A stretch of 32,855 bases of DNA from an uncultured Prevotellaceae bacterium (GCA_902786565.1 CADACW010000040.1:1-32855); one strand, 5' to 3'. Counted from the first letter of the stretch, positions 7,160 to 15,916 are shown. Numbers and translations are program-made. Notes: generated by a model from the sequence alone, not told the origin.

Positions 7160-10153
7160 CTAAATTTTTAGTCGGAGTGACAGTCCGTAGTAGAACTTGG
7201 GGATATAGTTGCTGCCGAAGAGCGATGTCTCCAGGTCGGTCTGCGACGAGTGGACGCGGCGCATATTGTTGAAGAAGTTGTTGGCGTAGAACGACACCGA
7301 GACGTGGTCGCCAATCTCCTTGGTCACGCTCAGGTTGGCCGAATAGTAGGCCGACAGCCGGTCGGGGTTCAGCGTGTAGGCAAAGTTTGAGCGCACCACC
7401 AGCAGTGCCAGCTGGTTGTACAGTTGCTTATCGTTTTCCTGGGCATTGCGGAACGCCTCGGCGAAGGGAATCAGCCGCGACGGCTCCTCCCATGTGGCGT
7501 AGTAGTCGGGATAGACCACCACATAGCGGTCGGTGGTGCTGCCGTCGTAGGGCTGGCCGGTGTAGCCCTCCTTGCTTTCCAGCATGTAGCCGCGAGATGA
7601 GCCGTCGGCAAACTCGCACAGCGCACGCCTGTAGTTGTAGAGCGAAGCCTCAAACCGCAGCGACACCACTAAGCGGATGCGCGGAATGTGGGTGGTGAGC
7701 GTGGTGTTCAGGTTGAGCTGGCGGGCCAGTGCGCCATTGCTCACCGTTGCCGAGGCACTGGTGCCGCTGGCGGTCACGCTGGTGCCCCGATAGTAGCCTA
7801 TGTACTGGTAGGGCTGGCCGCTGCTGGTCACGTTGCTGATGCCCAGCGGCACGTCGGCAAAGAAGGTGTCGTCGGTACTCTTATAATAGTAGTAGTTGCC
7901 GTCCAGGCGCAGCGATGTGCGCAGCGCCTTGATTTGTGCAAAGTCGACCACCCACTCCAGGCCGTAGCGGTCCAGCGGCGTGGCGTTGGTGTAGTGCTGG
8001 TTTGCCACGTAGGTGTGCTTGTCGGTGTAGGGCAGTTGCTTTGGGCCGACGGCGCCGCTGGCGTCGCTCACGGTGACGGTGCCCGTCTGGCGGTCGATGC
8101 TGAACCGGCGGTCGCTGGCGGCGATGCCGCTCTGCTGTACGGCGGCCTGGCCGGTGTAGCGATAGGTGAAGGGCGTGTAGGTGCTGTTGGCCATATAGGT
8201 GCCGTAGACCTTGTGGTGATAGGCCGAGAGGCTCACGCGGGTGCCCTTGATGTCGAGCTCAATGCCCACGTCGGTCTGGTTGGTGTGCTGCCAGGTGAGC
8301 GAGGGGTTGTATTGCGCCTTCGAGGGCTGGGTGTGGTAGGCGTAGTACGACACGTTGTCGGCCGTCGACGTCGAGGCGAACACCAGCAGGTCGCTGTAGG
8401 CCGGCGACGGATAGAGCACCTGGAAGGAGGGCAGCTTGACGCTCTTGCCCCATCCGGCATGCAGTTCCAGGGCCGTCACCCACTGGTGCCGCTTGCCCTT
8501 CCAGAGCACGAGGCGCGAGTTTACGCGTGGTGACAGGCTGCTCACCGTGCCGTAGTCGCTGCCGCCAATCATGGTGATGTCGTCGCGCAGGCCGGCGGTC
8601 ATCTCTATCGAGGCATTGCGGAAGGCAGGACCGAGCAGCGACGTGAGCGGCACCACGGCCTTCTCTTCGGCATAGAGGCCGACGTTATGCATCGTGGGCA
8701 GTTGGTCCAGGCGGTATTCGCGCCAGGTGGGTGCCAGCAGCAGGTCGTCGTAATAGGTGCCATGGCCATTGTTGCGGCTGGCGTTGTACTGTGCGCCCAC
8801 GGCGATGCGGTTGACCACGGCGCCGAAGTGGCGGTTGTTCTCGGCCTTCAGTTTGGCCGACCACGAGAGTGGCTTCGCGTCGTTGTAGGAGAGCACGTTC
8901 CAGTAGCCCGTCGGACCGAGGATAATACTGTTCAGGGTTGAGGGTTGAGAGTTGAGAGCCATAAAATAGCCCTCTTCGGTGGTGTGCAGATAGGGTTGCG
9001 TAGAGGCGCTGCTGGTGTGGGTCAGGTTTTCCTGCTTGCGGTCTTCCATCGAGAACGAGGCGCTGAACTGCAGGTTGGTGAGCCAGGGCTTGTTGAGCAG
9101 CCACCGCACGTCCACGTTGCCCCGTACCGTGTTGTGGCGGGCCTTGCTGTAGTCGTCCAGCTCTTCGTCGGGGTCGGCCTCGCTGTCATATCCGCCCACG
9201 TTGCCCGTCAGGCCCACGTTGAGCGTCAGCGGTGTCGAGGCGGTGAAGAAGGTGTTCATATAGTGCAGCGAGAGGATGTTGCGCTGGAATGAAGTGTAGG
9301 GCGAAGCGGGGTCGGACAGTGAGCGGGCGTGCTCCACCGACATGTTGAGAACGCCCAACCGCCGGCCCAGGTTGAAGCCTTTGCTCACGGCAATCTGGCG
9401 GGTGTGCTGGTTCAGGCTGCCCTCGACGATGAAGGGCGACTTGCCCCTGCGTGTCTGCACTTTCACGATGCCGTTGCTCAGGTCGCCATACTCTACCGAC
9501 GGTATGCCCGTGACCACCTCGACACTCTCTATGTTGCTGGTGCTGACGGTGCGTGTCGAGGCACCTGCTGTTTCATCCCTCATGGCATTGTTGTCCAGAC
9601 GCAAGCCGTCCACCTCCACGGCGGTGCCAAACGAGGCATTGCCCTTCTCCAGCGAACCACTGCGCAGGGCCAGTCGCGTGTCGTTCATCAGCGAGGGGTT
9701 CACAGTTTTGCCGCCGGGCAGCAGTGCGCCCAGGTCGCTGATGTTGATCAGCTGCTGCTGGTCCAGGGTGGTGCGGTTGATGGTATAGCTGGTGGTGGCC
9801 TCGTCCTGCTTGCGGCGCGCCGTCACGGTCACCTCGTCGAGCTTCAGGTTGCCTGCCTTCATGCGCAGCGTCAAGTTACTGATGTCGCGCTCAATGGTCA
9901 TCGGCCAACTGCGTTTCTGGTAGCCCAGGCACTGCACGGTGACGGTGTTCTTGCCCGTGGGAATGCCTTTGATGGTGAAGCGTCCGCCCTCGCCGGTGAC
10001 GGCCCACAGCCCGCTCTCGTCAAGCAGTACCGATGCAAACTCGATGGATTCGCCTGTTTCGGCATCTGCCACGGTGCCGCTAATGGTCACTGTCTGTGAC
10101 CTGACGGTTAAGGCTGTGCAGAACAAGAAAAAAAGAAGCAGGCGCATCTTCAT
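7160..10153 (-). CDS. TonB-dependent outer-membrane receptor (SusC/RagA-like architecture)
   Basis: The protein is 997 aa. The signal peptide ends near SQTVTISG. Residues about 22 to 110 form a carboxypeptidase-regulatory-like domain (VADAETGESIEFASVLLDE, GRFTIKGIPTGKNTVTVQCLGY). A plug domain follows from about 115 (LDEVTVTARRK) to 235, with VEVVTGIPSVEYGDLSNGIV at its end. The rest is a long beta-barrel ending FYYGLSLRLKI. It imports an unknown ligand across the outer membrane using TonB energy. No SusD partner is next to it, so it is not a standard Sus pair; the partners are the two DUF4876 pieces and the DUF6850-like barrel. Codons 8935-8955 are a 7-nt tandem repeat inserted in frame. A full promoter lies just upstream. 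Confidence 0.92.
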   Translation of the reverse strand: MKMRLLLFFLFCTALTVRSQTVTISGTVADAETGESIEFASVLLDESGLWAVTGEGGRFTIKGIPTGKNTVTVQCLGYQKRSWPMTIERDISNLTLRMKAGNLKLDEVTVTARRKQDEATTSYTINRTTLDQQQLINISDLGALLPGGKTVNPSLMNDTRLALRSGSLEKGNASFGTAVEVDGLRLDNNAMRDETAGASTRTVSTSNIESVEVVTGIPSVEYGDLSNGIVKVQTRRGKSPFIVEGSLNQHTRQIAVSKGFNLGRRLGVLNMSVEHARSLSDPASPYTSFQRNILSLHYMNTFFTASTPLTLNVGLTGNVGGYDSEADPDEELDDYSKARHNTVRGNVDVRWLLNKPWLTNLQFSASFSMEDRKQENLTHTSSASTQPYLHTTEEGYFMALNSQPSTLNSIILGPTGYWNVLSYNDAKPLSWSAKLKAENNRHFGAVVNRIAVGAQYNASRNNGHGTYYDDLLLAPTWREYRLDQLPTMHNVGLYAEEKAVVPLTSLLGPAFRNASIEMTAGLRDDITMIGGSDYGTVSSLSPRVNSRLVLWKGKRHQWVTALELHAGWGKSVKLPSFQVLYPSPAYSDLLVFASTSTADNVSYYAYHTQPSKAQYNPSLTWQHTNQTDVGIELDIKGTRVSLSAYHHKVYGTYMANSTYTPFTYRYTGQAAVQQSGIAASDRRFSIDRQTGTVTVSDASGAVGPKQLPYTDKHTYVANQHYTNATPLDRYGLEWVVDFAQIKALRTSLRLDGNYYYYKSTDDTFFADVPLGISNVTSSGQPYQYIGYYRGTSVTASGTSASATVSNGALARQLNLNTTLTTHIPRIRLVVSLRFEASLYNYRRALCEFADGSSRGYMLESKEGYTGQPYDGSTTDRYVVVYPDYYATWEEPSRLIPFAEAFRNAQENDKQLYNQLALLVVRSNFAYTLNPDRLSAYYSANLSVTKEIGDHVSVSFYANNFFNNMRRVHSSQTDLETSLFGSNYIPKFYYGLSLRLKI
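8935..8955. repeat. Three tandem 7-nt units (GRGTTGA) inside the TonB receptor gene
   Basis: GGGTTGA, GGGTTGA and GAGTTGA run head to tail and are followed by GAG. Twenty-one bases keep the reading frame; the coding strand yields the odd peptide LNSQPSTLNS inside the barrel, probably in a surface loop. Confidence 0.85.
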
Positions 10154-10172
10154 CGTCGTAGTTTTTCTGCCG

Positions 10173-10203
10173 CAAAATTACAAATTTTCCAACAAACGAC
10201 AAA
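10173..10203 (-). promoter_or_regulatory. Promoter for the TonB receptor operon
   Basis: On the minus strand TTTG (10200-10203) is followed after exactly 19 bases by TAATTTTG (10173-10180), an ideal Bacteroidota -33/-7 pair. The -7 element ends 19 bases before the receptor ATG, so the leader would be very short. Confidence 0.75.
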
Positions 10204-10234
10204 GAAAAAGAAAAGAAACTTTAACCCCCCTTTA

Positions 10235-10298
10235 GAGATAAGTGCCTTTTATCTCCGAGATAAGTGCCTTTTATCTCCGAGATAAGTGGCACTTATCT
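10235..10298. repeat. Palindrome array 1: three odd-centred palindromes, 22-nt period
   Basis: Three units start at 10235, 10257 and 10279. The first two are hybrid palindromes built from half-sites GAGATAAGTG and CTTTTATCTC around a central C; the third is GAGATAAGTG, G, CACTTATCT. Six C's (10225-10230) and six G's (10304-10309) flank the array and could close it as one large stem. The topB stop codon (10293-10295) is within the third unit. A related array is at 31900-31964. Confidence 0.92.
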
Positions 10299-12437
10299 AT
10301 TTTGGGGGGTAAGGGGCTGTCGCCAGGTGCACCCCGTTTTCCATTCGGAACAACCGTAGGCGGTCTTGCCCCGGATGATGTGGCCTTTGCCGCAGAGGGG
10401 GCAGGGTTGACCTACGAGTGGGTCGGCGGGCAGGGGTGCGGCCTGCCCGGGCCCGTCGGGCAAGGTGGGCGATTGAGAGGCGGGGGCCTGCGGGGCGGGT
10501 GATTGAGAGGCGGGTGCCTGCGGGGCAGAGCCTTTTTTGGTGGTCTTGGCCTTCTTGCGGGGGGCGGCTTTGGCGGGCTTGGCCTCCTCGGTGACCACAG
10601 GGATGAAGCGGTTGCTCTGGTCGGCAATGACCTGACGCACAATCTCGGTGATCTGCTGCTTCAGCTCGTTGACAAAGACCACAGGGTCGTATTTCTTGGC
10701 CTCGATGTCGCGCAGTTTCTTCTCCCAAATGCCAGTCAATTCGGCACTTTTCAGCAGTTCCTCGTGGATGAGGCTGATGAGTTCAATGCCCGTAGGCGTG
10801 GCCACCAGCCGCTTGCGCTCCTTGCGGATATAATGGCGCTTGAAGAGGGTCTCGATGATGGCGGCGCGGGTGGAGGGCCGTCCGATGCCGTTCTCCTTCA
10901 GGGCAGCGCGCAGTTCCTCGTCGTCGACAAATTTTCCCGCCGTTTCCATGGCGCGGAGCAGCGTTGCCTCGGTGTAGTAAGGAGGCGGCGTGGTCCATTT
11001 CTCAGTCAGCGTGGGCGTGTGAGGGCCGCTCTCGCCCTTGACGAATGGGGGCAGCGTGCGCTCCTCTTCCTCCTCTTTTTTCTTGGTTTCATCGTCATCG
11101 TCGGCCTCTTTGGCATCTTTGGCGTAGACGGCACGCCAGCCGGGGTCGAGGATGGTGCGGCCCGTGACTTTGAACTCAACGGCCTCGCCCCCTTCGCCCA
11201 CGGTGCCCAGCACGGTGGTCTGCGCAAATTTGCAGTCGGGATAGAACGCGGCGATGAAGCGGCAGGCCACCAGGTCGTAGACATGGCGCTGCATATCGGT
11301 CAGAGCACCGGGGATGATGCCCGTGGGGATGATGGCGTGGTGGTCGGTGACCTTAGATGAGTCGAACACCTTCTTCGACTTGGGCAGCGGCTTGCCCCCC
11401 AATGGGCGCACCAGCTCGGCATAGGGGGCCACGCCGGCAAACTTGACCTGGAAGAGGCCGTTCATGGTCTGCGGGCATTTGGCGTAGACGTCGTCGCTGA
11501 GAAATGTGGTGTCAACGCGGGGATAGGTGGTCAACTTCATCTCGTAGAGCTGCTGGATGAGGTTCAGCGTCGTCTCGGCCGAGTAGCCGAACTTGCGGTT
11601 GCACTCCACCTGCAGCGAGGTGAGGTCGTAGAGGCTTGGCGGTGTCTCCTTGCCATTCTTCTTCTGCACATCGGTCACGGTGAAGGGCTTGTCGGCAATG
11701 GCGGCGAAGGCCTTCTCGCCCTCTTCCTTGGTGGTGAACTTGCCCTTTGTGGCCGTAAACGTGGTGTCGCGATAGATGGTGGCCAGCACCCAGTAGGGCT
11801 CCGGCTTGAAGTTGTCAATCTCTCTCTGGCGGTTCACGATGAGGGCCAGCGTGGGTGTCTGCACGCGTCCGATGGAGAGCAGCTGGCGGTTCTGGCCGTA
11901 CTTGATGGTGTAGAGGCGGGTGGCATTGATGCCCAGGAGCCAGTCGCCCACGGCACGGCTCAGTCCGGCAAGGTAGAGCGACTGGTAGGCGCTCTGGTCT
12001 TTCAGCGATGCGAATCCCTCGCGGATGGCCTCGTCGGTCATCGATGATATCCACAGCCGCTGCACGGGGCACTTGACCTGTGCCTTCTGCATGACCCACC
12101 GCTGGATGAGCTCACCCTCCTGCCCGGCGTCGCCGCAGTTGACGATGGCATCGGCCTGGCTGAAGAGCTTCTCTATGACGGCAAACTGCTTCTTCACCCC
12201 CTCGTCCTCCTTCAGCCGGATGCCGAACTTGGGGGGAATCATGGGCAGCGAGGAGAGGCTCCACGATTTCCACATCGGCGTGTAGTCCTCGGGCATCTTC
12301 AGTTCGCACAGATGCCCAAACGTCCACGTCACCTGGTAGCCGTTGCCCTCAAAATAGCCCTCGTGGCGGTAGCCAGCCCCTATGATGCGGGCAATGTCCT
12401 GCGCCACGCTCGGCTTCTCTGCAATACAAACAATCAT
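10293..12437 (-). CDS. topB: DNA topoisomerase III (type IA)
   Basis: This 714-aa enzyme relaxes and decatenates DNA by cutting one strand through a tyrosine link. The Toprim domain begins MIVCIAEKPS, with E7, and has the acidic motif DAGQEGE at residues 103-109, close to the DAGREGE of many TopB proteins but with Gln for Arg. The active-site tyrosine is Y305 in TTYPRVDTTF. The C-terminal third has a charged stretch, an Ala-Pro-Gln-Ser linker made of 10-residue repeats, and one four-cysteine zinc-finger-like motif (CPLCGKGH, then YGCSEWKTGC). The last codons and the TAA stop come from a palindromic repeat array. The gene has its own -7 element and lies convergent to nothing; it follows the 849-aa lipoprotein gene by 80 bp. 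Confidence 0.95.
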   Translation of the reverse strand: MIVCIAEKPSVAQDIARIIGAGYRHEGYFEGNGYQVTWTFGHLCELKMPEDYTPMWKSWSLSSLPMIPPKFGIRLKEDEGVKKQFAVIEKLFSQADAIVNCGDAGQEGELIQRWVMQKAQVKCPVQRLWISSMTDEAIREGFASLKDQSAYQSLYLAGLSRAVGDWLLGINATRLYTIKYGQNRQLLSIGRVQTPTLALIVNRQREIDNFKPEPYWVLATIYRDTTFTATKGKFTTKEEGEKAFAAIADKPFTVTDVQKKNGKETPPSLYDLTSLQVECNRKFGYSAETTLNLIQQLYEMKLTTYPRVDTTFLSDDVYAKCPQTMNGLFQVKFAGVAPYAELVRPLGGKPLPKSKKVFDSSKVTDHHAIIPTGIIPGALTDMQRHVYDLVACRFIAAFYPDCKFAQTTVLGTVGEGGEAVEFKVTGRTILDPGWRAVYAKDAKEADDDDETKKKEEEEERTLPPFVKGESGPHTPTLTEKWTTPPPYYTEATLLRAMETAGKFVDDEELRAALKENGIGRPSTRAAIIETLFKRHYIRKERKRLVATPTGIELISLIHEELLKSAELTGIWEKKLRDIEAKKYDPVVFVNELKQQITEIVRQVIADQSNRFIPVVTEEAKPAKAAPRKKAKTTKKGSAPQAPASQSPAPQAPASQSPTLPDGPGQAAPLPADPLVGQPCPLCGKGHIIRGKTAYGCSEWKTGCTWRQPLTPQNR
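10471..10530. repeat. Two 30-nt direct repeats in the topB linker
   Basis: Two adjacent 30-nt copies (10471-10500 and 10501-10530) begin GATTGAGAGGCGGG and differ at only a few bases near their ends. Each encodes ten residues of an APQAPASQSP-type linker in front of the TopB zinc finger. Confidence 0.9.
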
Positions 12438-12459
12438 CTTCTTTTATACTTTCGCGCCG

Positions 12460-12467
12460 CAAAAGTA
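12460..12467 (-). promoter_or_regulatory. Promoter -7 element for topB (TACTTTTG)
   Basis: The minus strand reads TACTTTTG, an exact TAnnTTTG match, 22 bases before the topB ATG. A canonical -33 TTTG is not seen at 19 to 21 bases upstream. The element lies directly beside the T-run of the preceding terminator. Confidence 0.5.
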
Positions 12468-12469
12468 CG

Positions 12470-12515
12470 AAAAAAGTGTGACATAACCGTCGCCGAGACG
12501 GAAAATTTTAGTCAC
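12470..12515 (-). terminator. Probable terminator of the six-gene exported-protein operon
   Basis: Two bases after the 849-aa gene's TGA, the minus strand has GTGAC, a spacer, CCGTC-TCGGC-GACGG, TTAT, GTCAC and then ACTTTTTT. The inner 5-bp stem and outer 5-bp stem nest and are followed by six T's, as in an intrinsic terminator. It ends the long operon before topB begins. Confidence 0.5.
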
Positions 12516-12517
12516 GT

Positions 12518-15067
12518 TCAATGTCCGACGTATTCGGTGGACATAAGACGGGCCACCACCAAGTCGCCGTTGGGCTGCTTGACGTAACTGATGTCTTGAC
12601 AGTTCTCAGCAGTCGCAAAAGGATTGGGGGAAGACTGGGCCGTTGGCGAGAAAGGCATTTCTCGTCTGGACGAATTTAAGAAATCGATACCATTCATAGC
12701 GAATTCGTTGCCATCGTTTACGATATCGTAGGTCCAATTTGTATAAATCTTGATGGTATAGGTAGGCCCTGAGTTGGCGGTTTTGTTGACCATATACATG
12801 GGGTAGAACGAGAGACGCATCGACTTGACGCTGCTGCCGTCGTTGGAATAGAGGGAAATCACCCAGTTCTGCTCGTATGTGCCGTCTTTCTCCTTGTCCA
12901 AAGAACTGCTCTTCTTGAAATTGTGCTCCAAGCCTGTGTTTATCTCTTTGAGATACCAACTGGAGATGTTCTTCATACCCTTTCCTGCCGTGTACGTCTT
13001 GATATGGAAATCCCATGAGTACATATATCCTTCGCCATTGGGCGCGAAAAGGAACCCATCCTCATTGTAATCTTTAACGATGTATTGTGGCTTAATGTCA
13101 GTAATGGCCATCGTTGGTGATGTGAAGCAGAAGGGCAGTCCCTTGTCTATGGCATCGGGGCTGTATTTGCTGATGGGGCGGCAGTAGTAGCAGGGCGTGG
13201 CCGTGTAGGTCTTGTCGTCTTCGACGGCGGGGATGGTGAACCTGTAGGTCTTCCCCTTCTGCATATTGGCACTTTCGCCTCCCTCATCGGGGAAGAGGAC
13301 GGCATCGCGTGAAGAGCCGTGACTGATCATCAGCGCTGGGGCATAGTGGAAGCCCAGCCCGCCGAAGAAGCCTATGCCGTCGCAGGTGAACTGGGCTACG
13401 AAGGTCATCTTTTGAGCATCCTTATCCCAGAGTTTCTCCACTTTGAACGACTTGTCCTTGATGACGGGGAACCACGTCATGTTGAGCGGACCGATGATGT
13501 GCCAAGGGCCGAAGGTGTGGCTCAGGCCCAGTTCCGTGTCACCGGGCTTCTCCTTATTCTTGTCCGCTCGCTCGTATTTCTTCTTCGACGGGTCGTACAT
13601 GTCGTTGTCAGAGTCCACCACAGCCTGGTAATACTCACTCGACTGCTTGGCATCGGCCTCCAAGTCCTTGAGCAGCTGCTTTTGGGCATCGCTGCCCACC
13701 TGCTTGAGCGAGCCGATGATGTTTTTCAGCGAGAGGTCGAGGAAGACACCTACCGTAACTGAGAAGTCGAGGGTGAAGGTGAGCCCCAGCTTGTCGTGAA
13801 TGGCGAAGGTCTTGTCGCCGTTGGAGTCGGTGGTGAAGAGAGGCTGCGTGGCCTCAATCTTCGCCGTAAAGGTGGGTATGATTCTCACGGATATGATTTT
13901 GCCGTATATACCTATTCCGAAACTGAACTTCAAGTCCATCGATACTGAGAGCGTGATGCTGCCGTCGCCGAAACGCCAGTCTTCGTTCTTCACCACCTTC
14001 TTCTCCTCCTTCAGCGTCAGCTCCTTGAAGTCCATCGTGTAAGTGTACTCGGTAATCTTATGCTTGGTGATGGTCGTAGAGACTGACAGGTCGATGCTGA
14101 AGTCAAGGTCAATGTTCACAAACAGAACCAGAACAACAGGCCCAACGACGATGGCCTTGCCGCGTACTGCGGGAATGCGGAAGAGGCGCCAGCTCTTGGT
14201 GTAGCCGCCACTGATGACGATGTTCGACTGCTCCTCCACCGTCTGATAGAGTTTCGCAGTGAAGCGCATGTCAGAGAGGCTGAAGCTGGAGAAGTCAAGG
14301 CGGTTGGTGACCTTATAGAAGTTTTTCTCCTTGTCTATCGTGATGCCGCCGTGGATGTTGCCGTAATTAAGCTGGTCGGTGAAGGAGAAGGGGATCTTGA
14401 ACTCCATCTTCTCTTCAGTCAGCTCCACGTGGGCCGACACATTGTTGCCATCCACGTCAAAGCTAACTCTACGGGCACCAGCCGGGGCGTTGGGGTCCTC
14501 TTCTTCGACGATGGGATCATGATTGGCGTCTATCTCAACAGGACCGGTGCTCACGACGTCGAACTCGTCGGTATATTGCTGGGTGACCGTACCGTTGATG
14601 TCGAGTTTCTCGTAGGTGTCTTCCAGCGTGCAGAAGGTGGCTACGAACTTGATGACTCCATCCTCGTCCACCCGGTGTTGCACGCGGTGGTTGCAGCCCA
14701 TGGGGAACTTGTCGGTGACATCGTTGCAGAGCAGCACCTCGCCCGGCACTGGCAGATGGTCTTCGGGCGTCTTCGGGTCGTAGTGAATCTCGATGAAGGC
14801 GTTGGTGGCATCGTGCTGTGCGCTGACGATGTATCGCTGCTGGTCTTCCTTGGTGATGAGACGCACGTCACTCTTGAATTGATAGGTCACCTCGCAGCCA
14901 CCGCTGTTGACGGTGACGGGGGCATCGTAGCCCTCGCCAGTATGCTCGGGAACGTTGTCGAACACGGGGTCTTCACTCTCCAGTGCCTCCTCGTCGATGA
15001 AGAGATTGCACGAGGTGAAGAACACGGTGACGGCAAATATCTGTAGGAAGGAAAGTGCTTTTCTCAT
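12518..15067 (-). CDS. Large lipoprotein of unknown function, last gene of the exported-protein operon
   Basis: The protein is 849 aa. The signal MRKALSFLQIFAVTVFFTSC gives a lipobox with Cys20, followed by acidic residues (CNLFIDEEALESED) that could serve as a surface-lipoprotein export signal of the Bacteroidota kind. I recognise no domain. The chain is beta-rich, with a stretch near residues 305-335 that is strongly hydrophobic (VVGPVVLVLFVNI) and a charged, probably helical region around 480-530 (LKQVGSDAQKQLLKDLEAD). It follows the 255-aa lipoprotein gene by 43 bp of heptamer repeats. The style of alternating beta segments with a lysine-rich helix is like parts of the giant protein two genes upstream, which suggests they work together, but I see no clear homology. 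Confidence 0.85.
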   Translation of the reverse strand: MRKALSFLQIFAVTVFFTSCNLFIDEEALESEDPVFDNVPEHTGEGYDAPVTVNSGGCEVTYQFKSDVRLITKEDQQRYIVSAQHDATNAFIEIHYDPKTPEDHLPVPGEVLLCNDVTDKFPMGCNHRVQHRVDEDGVIKFVATFCTLEDTYEKLDINGTVTQQYTDEFDVVSTGPVEIDANHDPIVEEEDPNAPAGARRVSFDVDGNNVSAHVELTEEKMEFKIPFSFTDQLNYGNIHGGITIDKEKNFYKVTNRLDFSSFSLSDMRFTAKLYQTVEEQSNIVISGGYTKSWRLFRIPAVRGKAIVVGPVVLVLFVNIDLDFSIDLSVSTTITKHKITEYTYTMDFKELTLKEEKKVVKNEDWRFGDGSITLSVSMDLKFSFGIGIYGKIISVRIIPTFTAKIEATQPLFTTDSNGDKTFAIHDKLGLTFTLDFSVTVGVFLDLSLKNIIGSLKQVGSDAQKQLLKDLEADAKQSSEYYQAVVDSDNDMYDPSKKKYERADKNKEKPGDTELGLSHTFGPWHIIGPLNMTWFPVIKDKSFKVEKLWDKDAQKMTFVAQFTCDGIGFFGGLGFHYAPALMISHGSSRDAVLFPDEGGESANMQKGKTYRFTIPAVEDDKTYTATPCYYCRPISKYSPDAIDKGLPFCFTSPTMAITDIKPQYIVKDYNEDGFLFAPNGEGYMYSWDFHIKTYTAGKGMKNISSWYLKEINTGLEHNFKKSSSLDKEKDGTYEQNWVISLYSNDGSSVKSMRLSFYPMYMVNKTANSGPTYTIKIYTNWTYDIVNDGNEFAMNGIDFLNSSRREMPFSPTAQSSPNPFATAENCQDISYVKQPNGDLVVARLMSTEYVGH

Positions 15068-15069
15068 AG

Positions 15070-15105
15070 CTCTAAACTCTTAACTCTAAATCTCTTAACT
15101 CTAAA
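15070..15105. repeat. Tandem 7-nt units (CTCTWAA) filling the gap between the two lipoprotein genes
   Basis: CTCTAAA, CTCTTAA, CTCTAAA, T, CTCTTAA, CTCTAAA run nearly the whole 43-bp gap, from three bases outside the 849-aa gene's ATG to five bases before the 255-aa gene's stop. One extra T breaks the period. Confidence 0.9.
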
Positions 15106-15110
15106 TCCTC

Positions 15111-15878
15111 TCACTGCTGTCCGTCTATTATCCAGCCTTGTATGGTGTCTGGGTCTTCGATGATGGGATTGTCATCGCCAAAGTCAATGTCGGGCAGATA
15201 TTCTTGGGCGTCCTCACCGAGGATGAGGGGATAGAGGCTGTTCAGGCTGCCGTGGCGCTCGCCGTCGAAGGTGAACTCGTCGGCGAACAACTCACAGCGG
15301 GCCTGGCCCCGGAAGTAGCAGCGCAGCTGCACCTGCTCGCCCTGGGGGTAGGGGCTCCACACGCGCAGCACCAGATAGTCGGTGTCGGCGCGACGCTCTA
15401 TCTGGCCCAGCCCTCGCAGCTCGTCGCCCACATAGGCGCCGATGGCGTACTGGGCGCTGTTGTTGCGCGTGAGAGGCGTGCCGTGGATGTTGACCGAGGC
15501 GTAGATGACCATGTCGTAGGGATAGGTGTCGGGGGCCACATAGAAGCGGGGTATGACAACGACGGTGCAGGTGTCGCGCAGACGGTCGATGGAACTGAAG
15601 GCGATGGCCTGGGTGTGACCTTCAGCCAGCGCCACGAGAGTGTCGTTGTCGAACCGGGCCACGCTGTCGTTGTCGAGCAGCCAGAAGACGCCGGTGTTGG
15701 ACAGCTCTTTGGGGGTGAATGTCACGGGGATGGCATAGCGGTCGCCCACGCTTATGGTCACCACCTTGCGGCCCAGGTGCATCTCGCCGCCATCGAGCAG
15801 TGCTTGGGTCTCGAAGTCGAAGAACTCGCCACACGATGCGAGCACTGCGCACAAGGCTATAATCGATAATCTTCGCAT
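15111..15878 (-). CDS. Lipoprotein with bacterial Ig-like domain and a repeated surface module
   Basis: The protein is 255 aa. MRRLSIIALCAVLASC gives a lipobox with Cys16, again followed by acidic residues (CGEFFDFE). Residues about 35 to 110 resemble a BIG2-type Ig fold (VVTISVGDRYAIPVTFTP, LVALAEGHTQAIAF). Residues about 120 to 215 form a second beta module with YAIGAYVGDELRGLG and GEQVQLRCYFRG, which closely parallels the C-terminal module of the 1008-aa first protein of the operon (HYTIGAYVDGECRGEG, GEQVSFRLRN). A short acidic tail ends in QGWIIDGQQ. The start is an ATG 38 bp after the fibronectin-type gene. Its function is unknown; it probably sits on the outer membrane as part of the same assembly. 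Confidence 0.85.
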   Translation of the reverse strand: MRRLSIIALCAVLASCGEFFDFETQALLDGGEMHLGRKVVTISVGDRYAIPVTFTPKELSNTGVFWLLDNDSVARFDNDTLVALAEGHTQAIAFSSIDRLRDTCTVVVIPRFYVAPDTYPYDMVIYASVNIHGTPLTRNNSAQYAIGAYVGDELRGLGQIERRADTDYLVLRVWSPYPQGEQVQLRCYFRGQARCELFADEFTFDGERHGSLNSLYPLILGEDAQEYLPDIDFGDDNPIIEDPDTIQGWIIDGQQ

Positions 15879-15916
15879 ATCCGCTGAATGTTTAGTGTTT
15901 CCTTTTTGTTTGATAA

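Noticed and set aside
7160-10153. SusC of a polysaccharide utilization locus
   Set aside because: No SusD-like gene and no glycoside hydrolase is in the operon; the neighbours are DUF4876 and DUF6850-type proteins, so a glycan substrate is not supported.
10235-10298. Possible short CRISPR array
   Set aside because: Units follow directly with one-base spacers and are themselves palindromes; there are no spacers of CRISPR length and no cas genes. The same holds for 31900-31964.
12109-12129. DAGQEGE in TopB as a broken Toprim motif
   Set aside because: Many TopB proteins have DAGREGE in place of DPDREGE. Only the Arg to Gln change is left, the acidic residues and Y305 are intact, so the enzyme is probably active.
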